Assembly: GCA_016748015.1 (NCBI GenBank)
Contig: JAAOMT010000742.1
Coordinates: forward strand, 41,543-105,542
Length of the DNA stretch: 64,000 nucleotides
Origin: Geosiphon pyriformis
Lineage: Eukaryota; Glomeromycota; Glomeromycetes; Archaeosporales; Geosiphonaceae
Direction of reading: 5' to 3'
Shown: piece after piece, positions 36,001-48,700 of the stretch
Layout: every line of letters starts with the position of its first letter
Numbering within the stretch: the first letter of the stretch is position 1
Made by a program: the position numbers and the translations under genes
Notes under the pieces: model-generated
What the model was told of the DNA's origin: nothing
What the model saw: only the letters and a program-made list of their open reading frames with translations
Databases searched by the model: none

Positions 36001-37673
36001 CAAAGCCAACTCCATAATTAGCAATTGTTAATAACAAATTTTTACTTACAAAAATGCAATCTAAAATTTTCTCAATATTTTTCGAATTGCTTCAAGTAAA
36101 AGCTTTAATTAATAGATATTCACCAAATAAATTGACCAAATAGAACTTAAAACTTGCATTCTTTTTAGACCTATTTTTATTGAAATCTCCATTCAAAACC
36201 ACAAAAATACTAAAGTTAACTGCTCTAGTAATACAAAGTTAACTTCTGCAGTCTAACCAAATCTAATATTAGCAAAAGTACCAGTGTATAAACCCAAAAT
36301 TATAATTAAAAACTTGTTTTTGAAGAAAAGCTATACTAAAATAACCCAATTAAGAATTTTTTTTACTTTAGATATGTATTAAGCCAGAAAATAATTAATA
36401 ATAATAGCTATACCAGTGTTAAAAAAATTTCTATCCAAACCAGATGTGAAAATCTACACTCTATTAAATTTATTTACAATTCATAACTTAATATAAGATC
36501 TTAATTTTATTTCTATAACAATAGAAACCATGTTATTCAAACTTTTATGCCAATAAACAACGTTTTTTTGCTTTGCAAGAACATTAATATTCCAAACATT
36601 ACATATAGTAAACTTTTATATTAAATCAGTTATTAAAACAATAAAAACATTAAAGTGTTTAAGCCAGAGCACAATTAATTCAATTTTACTAAAACTAAAC
36701 TAACTAAAACTTTAAAAGCTATTATTTTCGATTTTAAGTCACCTATTTTGGTAGTTAGAATCTTTGAATTATTTAAATCCAAATTTGAAACTTTTTTTTT
36801 TATAACTCAAGAAAGAAAAACAAACAACATAAGTAAATTATTCAAAACCATATCCAAATTTGAATTTGAATTTAATAATACAGACACAATAAAAAAAGAA
36901 AATTGAAGAATAAATACCAGAAATACCAGATCTACAAAGCTTAATTTTTGTGTAATACTTGATACTTGATCTGCCAAAAGCTCTAATAAGCATTCCAAAA
37001 ATGCCAAGCAGACATTATTATATAAATTATTTTGAACAACCAAAAGACTTTCTTTAATATATAAAGCAATAAAAAAGAAAGGTTCAAAACCAAAGCCAGA
37101 GTAAGTATTATTAGAAAAAACAGTAAGCAAAACTATTTGAACCTAAAATTTGTCACTGAATATAGCAGAACAGAAAATAGAAACACTTTTCTTAGCATAC
37201 AATTTAGCCAACTAAAAGTGATTTTTTTCCAAAACAACTCTCTTAAAAATTTTTTTAGAAGACAAAACAAATATGTTTAATACATCACACTTTAAAGCTG
37301 AATGTCTAAAATGTTTACACTTTTTACAATAAACCAAATTTAACCTAGCCCAAAAAAATTTTATACTACCAAAAATTGGCTCTGTGCAAAAAGCAGTCTC
37401 AAGTTTCTTATTTATCTCAAAACCAACTACAGTACAGCAAATTTTATTGCCAATATCAAATAATTAGTTAATGATACAAGTTTTTTTACTAGCTTTTTTT
37501 AATAAAGCACCAAGATTATAAGTCATTGTTCTTACAGACAAAATAAACAAAAGTGCTTTAAACTAATTTTTAAACATACAAGTTTTACAATCTCCTATAG
37601 TTTTTGCTATATAAACAAATTTTTTTCTAATTAAGAATAACAATTTTGCTGTCAATTAATTTGTTTAAGTCAA
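33065..37673 (-). mobile_element. Minus-strand LINE (APE endonuclease / RT / RNase H type), decayed
   Basis: From right to left: C-terminal part of ORF1 with a CCHC knuckle (37287-37328), a hydrophobic linker (frame 36807-37130), ORF2 endonuclease (about 35700-36620), pre-RT and RT start (34780-35560), RNase H (around 34440-34530), C-terminal region (33247-33444) and a 3' end with an ATT repeat (33065-33090). The RT palm is missing: the frame passes from DNFSVL (before 34760) directly into a region that normally lies hundreds of residues later. The 5' end is cut by the LTR of element E at 37674. All frames are shattered by C-to-T decay. Family assignment rests on resemblance to LINEs I know from Rhizophagus, not on a search. 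Confidence 0.75.
37287..37328 (-). pseudogene. CCHC zinc knuckle of LINE ORF1 (minus strand)
   Basis: CKKCKHFRHSALKC on the minus strand, a clean C-x2-C-x4-H-x4-C nucleic-acid-binding knuckle preserved in an otherwise broken frame; it follows IFGSIKFFWARLNLVY. Confidence 0.75.
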
Positions 37674-37961
37674 TATTACTTATAAAGATTAAGAATTATA
37701 ATAAGTAAATAAAATAGCCAATCAAAAATAAAAATAGTAGAAAAAAAAATTTGAAGATTCTTCTTGAGAAATTACAAAATATCAGAATTTCAGAATTTTT
37801 ATATCTTTCTTAAAAAATTGCAGAATTTCAGAATTTCTTTCAAAAAAATTGAAAAATTTTAAAAAATCTTGTATAAAATGAATTATGTATATATAGTAAA
37901 AGTATTAAAAACAGAAAAAGTATTAAAAAAAAGTTCAGATTAGTTTAGAACAACAATACTT
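37674..37961 (+). repeat. 5' part of the E LTR
   Basis: Aligns with 50477-50770: TATTACTTAT start (TG decayed to TA), AGCCAATC CCAAT box, degenerate GAATTTCAGAATTT repeats, and the GTATATATAG TATA box near 37890. It is interrupted by the LINE that follows. Confidence 0.7.
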
Positions 37962-40254
37962 TTTTATTAATAATTATATGTAAAAATTCTTTGTTTTTTT
38001 AATTTTATGACCATAATTAGAGCAAAGAATAAAAAAGCTGTACTTGATATTTTTCCTGAAATATCTAATAAAATTTTAACTAAAAGAGCTCTTTCTATTG
38101 TAGAAGCAACTAAGCAGAACATTTTAAAAGTCTTCTCTTTACCTAGTAATCATAAAAAGCTGCTTTTAGTAGCTACTGAAACAACTTTATCATCTTTAGC
38201 TGGTTTTTCATCAATCAAAATTCTTTTAAAGAGACACATGTAGGTTAGTCTTAATGTTGCTTTTACCTTAACTAAAAGCCCAAAAGTTTTTAATAATAAA
38301 TCTGTAAACAAGCTGGTCTTCTTTTTTCTTGCTTTAACATCTGGTGCTGCTAGTACTATCTCTTCAAAAAATATGGTCAAAAAGACCAAAAGTTCAGAAA
38401 AGTGAGAGCAGCTGCTTGCCTTTGCTATTGTTATACCAAACCCCTTTGTGAGATCTTATATGAGATCTCTATAGCATCATCCGGCAGATTATCCAAGATA
38501 AACCAAGATTAACTACTGACTGTGTTGCCAAATGTAGTGTTTTCTGATAAATCATCACCAGTTTTAAAAGCAAAACAATCTTTTTCTGTTGGATTACCTG
38601 TTCTTAAGAACTAGACTGATCAAATAGAAACTGAATTATCTTCTTCTCTAGTTTCTAGTACTACTTCTGGTAGTGTTTGAGAGACTATTACTAGTTATCA
38701 AAGATTTGCTGAGTAGATGGTCTCCACTTTGATGTCTGGTGCCATTTTCAAGATCAAATTAACTTATGTTAAGACTGTTTTCCAGTTTGTGCATGGTTTT
38801 TTGGATGCAAAGTCAGTTGTAAAAGACAATATAAAACTCTTTTGTATGAAGTTTGCTTCCCAAATCTCTTTGGATACTGTATTTTTGGTCGAGCTCACAA
38901 GCTCTATTCACCTTGCTACTCTTAAAATTGTCAAGTCTTTGATGGTTTCTGAGTTTGGCTCCTCTTCTGCTGTTGTTGCATTGCATGATGTGCTTTTGGA
39001 TATGTTTGCTGTTAACATTAAGACAGCTCTCAGTGTTTTTGGTATAGTTGTTCATGTTGTGCTGAAGTCTGCTAGCATTTGGCAATATGTGGTGGTTTAT
39101 TTTGAGAAGTTAGACTCTGCTGTGTTTGCTCTGAATCATTGGTCAGTTTTGGTAGACAAAAATAGTATTAGAATCTTTTTTTTGGTGAATCAAAATAAAA
39201 CTATTCTGTTTTGTAATAGATTTAAGGCCAAATTGGTCAATCTTTCTTTTGGCTGTACTGCTTTTAAGATTAGTGATATGATCTCTCAGGTTGGTGATTA
39301 GACATGTTTTATTTCTTGGTCTCCTAATTCTGGTTATTATTTCTAGTTTGCTCTGATTATATTTGAGTCTTAGGCTAATTTGAATTTTGCAATTACCAAA
39401 ACTGGTACATTAAGAAAATGCTATATTTGGTGAGAAACTCTTGGTCATTGGCATTGTTTTAGGTGTCAAAAGATGGACCATCTGGCTGTGAACTGTGAGA
39501 TCTTTCCACTCCTCTTTCTCAAGACTCTCAAGTTGTTTAAATCACATTTTGTGAGTTTTATATTATATGCAAAGATCTTTTCTTCTTTTAAGCTTTCTGA
39601 GTTTCTTTTGTTGGTTGCTTTTGTTTTTTCTTCTGTGACTGTTAACAATTCTTTATTGTTCTTTTAGTTGATCTCTCTGGAATCTGATTTGGCCAAGCTT
39701 TCTGTTTTGGTAGAGTCTATTGTTAAACCTGTTGGTTTTTTGGTCAAAGTATTTGAACAATTCATTAATGGGATTTGGTTTCGAGTAGTAAACTTGGCCT
39801 TAAAATTAATGAAGTTTTAGTACATATAGGTTTTTTTAGTAAGATAATTGATAAGTTGAGAAGAGAAGTGGTTTTTTTGAAGAAAAAATGCTACATAGAA
39901 GACATTAATATATCTGGTAGTTCAGAGCTTCTATCTGTTATAAGTAATAAGATGTTTTCTGATTTGATGTCCCTTTAGGAGCATAAATTTGTTAATATTA
40001 GAACTAATTTCTTTAAAACTGCCAAGTGGCTGGTTGGATTGGTTTCTTGCAGTACAACTTTGTTTTTTGTCATTCAAAAGATGTTATCTTTGGATAAGTT
40101 TTCTTCTGTAGCATCAGTATAATGTGTTCTTGACTAGTTTAAGTGACTAGTCATGTATAGAAAGTGCATAATTAGCATTTAGTATAGATTACTTAATTTA
40201 ATGTATTGTTTTAAGTAGCTTGTGGGCCTTGTTCATTAAACTTTAATAAAAAAA
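37962..40254 (+). mobile_element. Plus-strand LINE copy carrying only ORF1-type coding, inside the E LTR
   Basis: Plus-strand frames at 38007-38240, 38717-39301 and 39473-39978 form one decayed ORF1-like protein; there is no endonuclease or RT. It includes LALFGSS-like and YVVVYFEKLDSAVFALNHWS segments (an RRM-like fold is possible) and a CCHC knuckle (39455-39496, CFRCQKMDHLAVNC). The tail is GGGCCTTGTTCATTAAACT plus AATAAAAAAAA. ACAATACTT occurs on both sides (37953-37961 and 40255-40263), a candidate 9-bp target duplication. The body has in-frame TGA and TAG but is much better preserved than the LTR around it. Confidence 0.7.
38717..39301 (+). pseudogene. LINE ORF1 fragment (nucleic-acid-binding protein)
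   Basis: 194 open codons, continuing after the TAG at 39299 into a CCHC knuckle frame at 39455. Contains SIHLATLKIVKSLMVSEFG and SVLVDKNSIRIFFLVNQNK. LINE ORF1 proteins bind their own RNA. The stops fit TGG to TGA and CAG to TAG changes. Confidence 0.65.
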
Positions 40255-40777
40255 ACAATACTTCTTCCTTTAAAAATAGTTTTCTATAACTTGAAATAGA
40301 ATTATTTTTATATCAATAAAATTATTCATTATTATTTAATTCATGTTATTATCGCTTGATTAAAGAAATATTAATTGTTGATAAAATCTAATACTTAATT
40401 ACACTAGACCAATAAATTTTAATCATAGCTATTAATAAGATACTAATTTCTTATTTCATTTTTTTATTTATTTATTTTTATTTATTTTTTTTTGTTTTGT
40501 TTCTTTGTTGTTTATCAATTAATTATAAAAATTAAGCACTGAGTATTTGACATCAAAAATAGTTTGGTAAAAGACCTGAAAACAAAAGTAAAAAACTTAA
40601 AAATAGCTTACTAAAAGAGCATAACTGTTAAAATAAACTAATTATTATGCTAAAAAAAAAATTCAACCAAAACTTTTAGACTTTAAAATCTTCAAAAATT
40701 ACCAATATTCTCAACTATTAAACAACAAATTATGAATTTGTTATTTGTTTTAATATCCTAAATTATTATTTGTAATA
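40255..40777 (+). repeat. 3' part of the E LTR and primer-site region
   Basis: Aligns with 50800-51296 (for example TTGATAAAATCTAATACTTAA, AAATTAAGCACTGAG, TTTGGTAAAAGACCTGAAAAC). Ends TGTAATA where the intact family has TGTAACA, followed by TTTGGTGCTCTTTGTAAAG. Confidence 0.7.
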
Positions 40778-40779
40778 TT

Positions 40780-43400
40780 TGGTGCTCTTTGTAAAGTATA
40801 ATCCAACAAAAAACTAGTACTAACATTAATTATCCAGAAAAGTAACAGAATCAGAAATAATAGAAACAAATTATTTAAAATTCACCAAATCTTTATTTTA
40901 ATATTACCAAACTTATTTTGGATTAACAAATAACTATTGACCAGCAGAATTAGTTTTCAACTTTTATATCAACAAAAAAATTAAATTCTACTTGAAAGAC
41001 CAAGAAAATCTAAAAGTAATCTTTCAAAATTTCTAGAATAAATTATTCTAAAACACAAAATTTCTACAAAATTATTTGTTTGCTCTATTAATTACAAAAA
41101 TAAATCAAGAAATTAAGAATTAAACCCAGCAAAAATTTCTTATTATTTTTGTAAACAAAGATAAAAGAAAGTTACAAACTTTAGCAAAAACACCAAGAAA
41201 AATACAACTGCTTACTTAAAAGAAACAAAGAATCATTTTACTTATTTATCTATTATATCATTATGTATTAGAAAGTACTATCCACATACCATTTAGATTT
41301 ATATTATTATCAACTGCAAAAATACTATTATCCAGAGTATCATTCCAAAATAACCAGAAAAAAGCCAAACTATTAAAAATTTATAGCAATTTTTTTAAAA
41401 AATTTAAATTGTGACCAATAATTCTATCAAAACTTTGATTATTGTTACTTCAACCAAATTTCGGATCTATTAATCATTGGAAAAACATTAATTCAGAAAA
41501 AAAAAAGACAGCAATCAAAAAAATAATAATCAAAACTCAATTTTAATTAACTTAGAAATTATAATTTCAATTGTTTAAATTCAGTTAAACTTAAATAATT
41601 TAAATCCAGCTCCTATTTTTCCAGAAAACTTACTTTTTATTATTCTAATTAATCAACTGCCATTGTTATTTAGCAATAACTATAACAACAATTATTATTT
41701 ATACCAATAGTCTATACACCAATCACAAAACTTGAAAAATTTACTGGTAAAAAAGACAACACTCAAGTATGACTAAACAATATAGCAAAAATCATTACAG
41801 CCAATAGATAGAACAATCCCAAAACACTTTAAAACATTTCATACTTTTTTTAAGATACTACTAACTTGTAATATCAGAGTTTAGTTAACAAGCCACAAAT
41901 TTTTAACATATTTAAAACCATATTTTTACAATATTTCAGCAATTACAACAACATTAATCAGTTATTAATTAGCTTTACTATTATTAAACAAAACAATACT
42001 AAAACAGTCACTACATATTTAGGATATTTTTATCAAAAACTGTGTCAAATTCAGACAATTAAAGCTGACTACTTTATAGTATTACAGATTTTGAATTAAT
42101 TTATCTGTAGATTATACAACAACTTATTATAATAAGTATGTCTAATACACCCAAATACTTTTTAAAATATAGTTACAGATACCAAAGATTTTAAATTGGC
42201 TGAACTTAAAGCCAACTATTTACAAGCCATAAATCTAGTTATGAACAAATTATCTGAATTAAATTCTAAGCTAAAATAATTTAGTGATTTTATTAACCAG
42301 AAATTAGAGAAATACTTAACTAACAATTAGGTAATCTAATAATTTTTTTAATATTATTACAATTAAGAAAATTTCAATTGCTTCTAACAACAATCATATT
42401 TATTATTATTAGCCAATTTATTATCACAACAAGAAATACATAATTGTTACTACTGTAGTAAATAAGACTATCTAAAAGCAAATTGTTGTTCCAGGTCTAA
42501 CAATTTACAATTAAGAATATAAAAACTCCAATCACAGATCTTAAATTCTGAGTTATACTAACAACTTTACCAAACAATATTAGTATTAGTTTTAGTATAT
42601 CCCAATAATACAACAACTAATATACATACTTTTAATCTATTTAACCTCAATGCTGATAATTTATCAAATCTTACAGTTACAAATAATTTATTAATCACAA
42701 TAAATTCAAGCACTACTTTAAGTGATTGTGCCAATATTAACCAAAAATTCTAGGCTAAGAATCACTTACACCCAACAGAATTAAAGATTGGCAATAGTTA
42801 TGCACCAATTGATCTCTAGTTCATTAAACTAGTTATCAAGATTATGTTCAAGAAATTCAAAAAATAAGTACATCTAAACACAAATTTTCAAAACTATTTA
42901 AGTTTCTTAGTAATCTCAAAAATAGTAATACTCAAATTACTAGAAACTAATCTAATACTACTTACTAACAACATCTTATTAACAATAGTTATAGAGAATG
43001 AATCACTTGTAGCTATCTTTCTTTTTGAATTAGAAAAATCAGCAATAAAATTTTTATTCAATAAAGCTGCTTTTAATATTAAACCAATTACTACAATGTA
43101 CATAAATATTAAAATTGATGGCCAATCTATCAAACTAATTTTTAATAGCAAATTAGTAGACAGTATTATTATATAACAACTTATAGACTAATTAAGTTGC
43201 TGAGTTAATTGTACTGCCAATACCAAAATTATTACAGCTAATAAAATAATCAAAATTTCTATTGGCAAAATCAATAACTTTTTTTTGAAATTAATAGTAT
43301 TATTGTATTCATCAAAGTTCTTATTATAGAAGTCACACGATACCAAGTTCTTGTTAATAATAACTGATTGTCTAAAAGTAATATTATGTTTAACTGAAAT
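40780..43400 (+). pseudogene. Gag and protease relics of element E
   Basis: Frames align with element C: QADYFTAP-like residues near 42070, NLVMNKLSELNSKLK near 42235, and a knuckle relic CYYCSK then stop then DYLKANC (42434-42475). The protease reads SIKLIFNSKLVDSIII around 43115-43170, with the catalytic DSG changed to NSK. Dense TAA and TAG stops arise from CAA and CAG. Confidence 0.7.
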
Positions 43401-43779
43401 ATTCAAAAGCTACAACTTAATCAAAATAGTTAGTATGCTTGAGTACTAGCTATTTGCAGTTACTTTAAAGCAATCCAATTACAGTTACTAATAGAATTTA
43501 AGAAAAAAAAAAACTTACTTAAGAGACTTATTAAATTTTATAAAATGAAGACAATTACAAAGAGCTACCACCAATATTTTCTTAAAACAACAAGAAGAAA
43601 AAAAAATAATGAACTACAAGCAACCACCTTCACAGAAAAAACAGATAATAATTAACATGTTTTATACTTAATAAAACCAAAAAAAAAACCACTTTATATT
43701 TTACTCAAATACAAGAACTACAAAAAAAAGCTTTTCTTTATAAAAGCTTGAATATTATTCAAAAAAACTACTATATATA

Positions 43780-44436
43780 TACTTGCTACTACTGCAAAGC
43801 ATACTATTGAGAATGCTTTAATTACTTAAAACAACAAGAAAAGTAAAACAATAAATTATGTCTTACTTGTGGAAAAACACTATTTAATAAAGGAATATAG
43901 AATAATATTTCTGGTTAAAAAAGAATATGTAATATATTATGCTAATACATAATTCTTATAAGCAACTAGATAAGCAGAGAAATGTTTTTTAATATTGTAT
44001 AGAACAAAATTTTTTTGTTTGGATAGTTATTTACATAATAAAAATAAAATCTGGAGAATAACAAGTATTAAAGTTAAAAACACTTTACTTAATAAAATAT
44101 TAATAATTAAAAACAACTTACCAAAACTCATTAAAACTATTTTTATTCTAAATTTAGACAGCTTTGTTGACATTTTGAGTGATCCAGAACAATTTTATAA
44201 ATACTACCAAAATTTGGCACTTATTAGAAAAGAGCAAAAACAGTATTTAGAATAATAAAATACCAAATTCTGTAAACATTGCTTAATTTTCAGTAACTTC
44301 AAATATTGAAATAATTGTAACCTTATTTTTAATTTATAATCATGTATAATTTATTCAATTTCTAAAAAAAAGAACCAATTAGTAAGTGCACTTTAGAATT
44401 AAAATTGAAATTTAATTGTGATTTAAACTTTGATGA
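43780..44436 (+). pseudogene. Cysteine-rich domain relic of element E
   Basis: CYYCKAYY at about 43786, CLTCGKTLFNKGI at about 43860-43895 and CKHCLIFSNF near 44276 match the CxxC blocks of elements A, B and C. The frame is then cut by the LTR of element B at 44437 inside an acidic Asp/Ser-rich linker. The residues from 43995 to 44255 are the helix-rich middle part. Confidence 0.65.
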
Positions 44437-45321
44437 TGTTATAAGTGATTATTTGGGGTCTTAAAGCAAATAACAAACCTTTAACTTGGTGCTCAATTAA
44501 TATGATGTTAGTTCCTAGAAGTTAACTGTATTTGAAGGTTTTGGTTGAGTTCTTTATATAATAAACAGAGATTTCAATGTGATTTTTTTTAAATAGTGTT
44601 CCCAATATTAACTCATGGGTTAAGTAGTTGTTGTCTGTTGCTTCTCAGAATTGTAATTCCATCAATTTTTTTCTCAACATAGTGGCTGGCAATCTTCTAG
44701 TAAGTTATCCTTAAATTTGAATATCTACCCTTATTCCTGGGTCTTTTACCAGTGCTATATTCTGATGTCAATAACTCAGCACTTTAATTTTTTAATCAAT
44801 TAGTACACAACTAAAAATAACAAAACAAAAAAAAAGAAAATAAAAGAAAATAAAAAGATAAGCCAAGACAATGAATATTAGTATTTCATCAATAACCACA
44901 ATCAAGAGCTATTGTTTCAGTATGGTTAAGTATTTAATTACTATCAACATGAAGTGTTGATAATAGGGAGTAGATTTGAAATATTAAATAATTATTTATT
45001 AATATTTGTAATGTGAACAGTTGCTTAAATCAAAGCTAAAACTTCTTTTGGTCTGTTTTTTTTGCTTCTAATGCTACTGCTATATATACCTAATTTATGT
45101 TCTACAAGATTGTTTACATTCTTAAGCAATATGCTATGATTTCTTAAGCAATGTTCACATAGCTAAGCAATATGCTTTAATTTCTAATATTATTCCATAT
45201 TGCTAAGCAATGTGCCATAATTTTTGACATTACTTCATATTGCTGAGCAATGTGCTTATATGCTAACTACTATTCCTTTATTGGTCTACTATTTTCTATC
45301 TCTGTTTTTTTATAAGTAACA
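44437..45321 (-). repeat. 3' LTR of element B
   Basis: 885 bp with TGTTATAAG and AAGTAACA ends. The inner half matches the C LTR (TATCAACATGAAGTGTTGATA, TATATATA). The outer, U3-type part does not: instead of GGAATTCC-type repeats it has AGCAATRTGC repeats at 45122, 45144, 45164, 45204 and 45244, thus spaced by 20 or 40 bp. The five bases before it are GATGA. Confidence 0.8.
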
Positions 45322-45329
45322 TTATCTTC

Positions 45330-46010
45330 TCCTTTTAATATTAAGCTCCATCAAAATTCTTATTTTGAATTATATCAAATATTTTTTTTTCAAGTAGCAT
45401 TTGTTCTACTCTACTCTTTATTTCTTCAATTTGTGAGTTATTTATTCTTCACCATTGGTTGATAGTTATTGTTTCTATGTCAGAATGTAACAATATTTTT
45501 GGGTAGTTTTGAAATATAATATGTAGTCAATAAATAGTTCTAATGTATAGTGTCAAGTTTGTTTTCTTTCCAATAATATCTTCAATGTTCTGGATTATCT
45601 TTTAATTGAAGATTCTCTTGGATTTGTCAAGATATAACTTCTAAATATTTACTTTTTGTTCCAATTAATAGTAGCAGTATGATATTAGAAATTAGTCTAT
45701 TCATTGGTTTTAATTTTTTTTCATCAGTTTTTCTGTTGGAATGATGATGGTTATCTTTCCAAAAATGTTCTTTACTTTCTCTACTATTTTATCTGACCAG
45801 TTTATTGATTGTTTTTGTAGTCACTGGTATTGTGTACTTTTCCCTTTTTGTTTGGTGTTTTGATAACAAATTGGTTGGTTTTGATAATAATTTTCATGTT
45901 TACTTGCTGTTAATTTAAAGCCTGAAACAATTGTTGAGCTAAAATGTGAATATAGTCTGGTATTTCCGTTTTTTTTTGTTGCTTTTGTTGTATATACTGT
46001 GTTTTTATAT
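45330..46010 (-). pseudogene. ORF3 of element B
   Basis: The minus strand gives HILAQQLFQAL at the start and TITINQW-like and QMLLEKKIFDI-like segments toward the end, as in ORF3 of element C (61948-62550). Many stops. Function unknown. Confidence 0.5.
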
Positions 46011-46039
46011 ATTCTTTTGGTTGTTTAATTTGATATGTT

Positions 46040-47480
46040 TGGTTCAATAACTATGATTGGTTCCAAATCTTGTGAAATTTCATTTGGTTAAACTAGTATT
46101 CTCTATGCTCTCAGTTGTAGAATATTACTGGTAAATGCTAATACTATGTTTTGATATAGTTTTAGTCAATCTCTATATACTGCTTTGGTTAAGATTTTGT
46201 TGTTCAACCTTAATTTATAAGCTTTATTTCCTAGAATTTCTTCTAATTGAAATGGTCCATTCTATTTGGGGTTAAATTTTCCACTTCATTGTTTTTCCAT
46301 TTTGGTATGATGTAAAAATACTTTGTCGCCAATCCTGAATTTGACTAATTTATTTGATAATTGGTTATTGTGTCTTTTTTTTTGTTTTTTTTGTGACTTT
46401 TGAATGTTATTAGCTGCTTTTTGTCATTTATTTTCTAGTGTCTTCATTAAGTCATATGTTTTTTTTAACAATGTTCTTTAAAAATTCTCTTCTGTTATTA
46501 GTTCTGTTAAATATGTTTTGACTTCTATCTCAACTGGTAATGTTGCTGTTCTATTGTATACTAATTTAAATAATGTTGCTTGTATAGTGTCTTGCTTTAT
46601 TGTTTGGTAAGCAAATAATACTAATAGTATGAACAAATCTCATTCATTCTGGTTTTTTTGGCTGATTTTAGCAATTGCTTCACACAATGTTCTGTTAAAT
46701 CTTTCAACTAATCTATTTATTTGTGAGTAGTATAATAATGATAATGGTCTTTTTATCTTAAATCTTTAACTTAATTTTGTTAATGTTCTATTCACAAAGT
46801 AAGTTTCTTGATTTGATAATAGTTTTTTTAAACATCTATGTCGACAGATCAAATCTTGATGAATGAATTTGGCAATGGATTCTGTATCTGCTTTTTGAAT
46901 GGCTTTTGCTTCTGGTCATTTTGTGAGATAATTCATGGCTACTACAATATATTTGTTGTCTTTGCTAATTATTGTTAATGGTCTGATTAAGTTAATTCCA
47001 ATGTAATTAAATAGTTGTTCTACTTTGATTGGTCTTAACAGTTTATTGGATCTTGTTTTTCCTCTTCTCTAATAAGCATCACAATTTTGAACATATTGGA
47101 TAATATTGGAATATATTGATAGCCAATAATATTTTTTTTTGATTCTTTCCATGGTTGCTTTTTTGTGAAAATGTTCTACTGTTGAATCTAAGTGCATGTT
47201 GAATAATATTGTCTCTTTCTCTGGTTCTGTAATTATTCTAATTGGTTAATCTGGATTTTTTTTGTTTTTTTTGGTAAAATATATTTTGATGGTTGATAAA
47301 ATATTTTGATTGTTGTTTTATGTTGTTTTGTTCCTTTTGAGATAATTTTCGTTGAACAATTGTGTATTTATGTAATATTAAAGTTGTTAGTATTTTTCTA
47401 TATTTATCTTTTGTTATATTTTTTTGGGTAAAATGTTTTTAAATTTGTTTCATTCGTTATAAACCATTGGCATTTTCATT
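46040..47480 (-). pseudogene. Integrase region of element B
   Basis: Segments on the minus strand align with the integrase of element C: the zinc-finger end around 47060-47180, the core around 46680-47000 (MNYLTKWPEAKAIQKAD-like at about 46880-46940), and the C-terminal domain at 46200-46340. No continuous frame remains. Confidence 0.7.
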
Positions 47481-47499
47481 TTTTTTTCCTTTTTTGTAA

Positions 47500-48700
47500 T
47501 GTACTGTATAATTAAATGATAAAAGTTCTATTTTCTATCTGGCATAACAATTATTTCTAAATTTTTGCTTCTAAATTAAAGTCAATCCTTTATGATTAGT
47601 GTATACATCAAACTTTTAACTTAAGTATTTTTTCTATTTTATAACTGCCCAATAGATAGCTAAGTGTTTTAATATTAGAGTTTTATAGTTCTTTTCAGCT
47701 GGACTTAAGCTTTTATTGGCATAAGCTACTAGGTGTTCTTGTTCATCTGGTCTTTTTTAAGATAATACTGTTCCTAATGCTTGACCAGATGCATTTGTTG
47801 TGATTATGAATGGCTTGCTATAATCTGGATAGATCAATACTGAAGCTTGAATAAGCTTTCTTCTTAATATATCAAAAGCTTTTTGCTAAGTTTCTGTCTA
47901 TTCATATCTGGTGTTTTTGTTTAGAGCTGGTATAATAGCTGAGCCAGTTTGGAAAAGTCTTTGATAAAACAATAGTAGTAATCCACAAATCCTAAGAATA
48001 CTCATAGTTCCGTCAAGTTGGTAAGTACTGGAAAGTTCTTAACTATCTCAATTTTATTTGAATTTATTTTGATTCCATTTTTGCTCACATTATGTTCCAA
48101 AGAAATACTTAGTTGTATTTAATTTTAATCTGGCTCTTCTTAGTCTTTCAAATACTTGTTGAAGATAGTGTAAATGATCATCAAATATTTTGGAGAACAT
48201 ATTGGTGTTATTTAGATACACAACTACTGATTTTCATAGCAGTCTAGTATAGACAATTTCCATAAGTCATTGAAATGTGGCTGGAACATTCATCAAGCCA
48301 AATGGCATAATCTCAAATTCAAAATTTTTTTCTTGAATCATAAAAGCCATTTTCTTTTTGTTTTTTGAATTTATGGCTACTTGTCAGTAACTACTATCTA
48401 AATCTAAAGTTGAGAACCATTTTTTTCTTCTAAAAGTGTCAAACAGCTCTTGGATCTTTGGAGTTGAGTAGCTATCTCCTTTTGTTACTTCATTTAGTTT
48501 CTGGTAATTTACACAAAAGCAGATTTTTCTATTTTTTTTATGAACTAGTACCACTGATGATGACCATAAGCTTATTAATAGCTGAATTAGCCCATTGTTA
48601 AGCATTTGATTGATTTCTTAATGAATGATTTTATGGCTGGCTGGTGGTATTCTGTATGCTCTTTGTTTAATTGGTATTGCATTTTTAGTCTTAATCTGAT
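47500..48700 (-). pseudogene. RT and RNase H of element B
   Basis: Frame 48384-48605 gives LWSSSVVLVHKKNRKICFC, KGDSYSTPKIQELFDTF and KKWFSTLDLDSSY. It continues past a stop with FEFEIMPFGLMNVPATFQ. The catalytic box reads VVYLNNTNMFS (about 48195-48230): both Asp of YLDD are Asn, two G-to-A changes, so it cannot polymerise. RNase H is at 47640-47830. Confidence 0.8.

Larger units (their letters stand above)
37674..44436 (+). mobile_element. Decayed dUTPase-lineage gypsy element E, split by a LINE and by element B
   Basis: Plus strand. The 5' LTR is in two pieces (37674-37961 and about 40255-40777) around a LINE. Next come a TTTGGTGCTC primer-site-like sequence, Gag (40780-42490), a CCHC knuckle relic, protease (43090-43400) and the cysteine-rich domain (43780-44436). 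At 44437 the minus-strand element B begins, so the rest of E would lie beyond the window. It aligns with element C along its length and carries far more C-to-T and G-to-A changes. It keeps the empty version of the site where element C has a 1.4-kb insert (compare near 41972-41995). Confidence 0.8.

Noticed and set aside
38813-39085. Antisense 90-codon frame in the LINE
   Set aside because: Mirror of the plus-strand ORF1, which has clear knuckle and LINE-like sequence.
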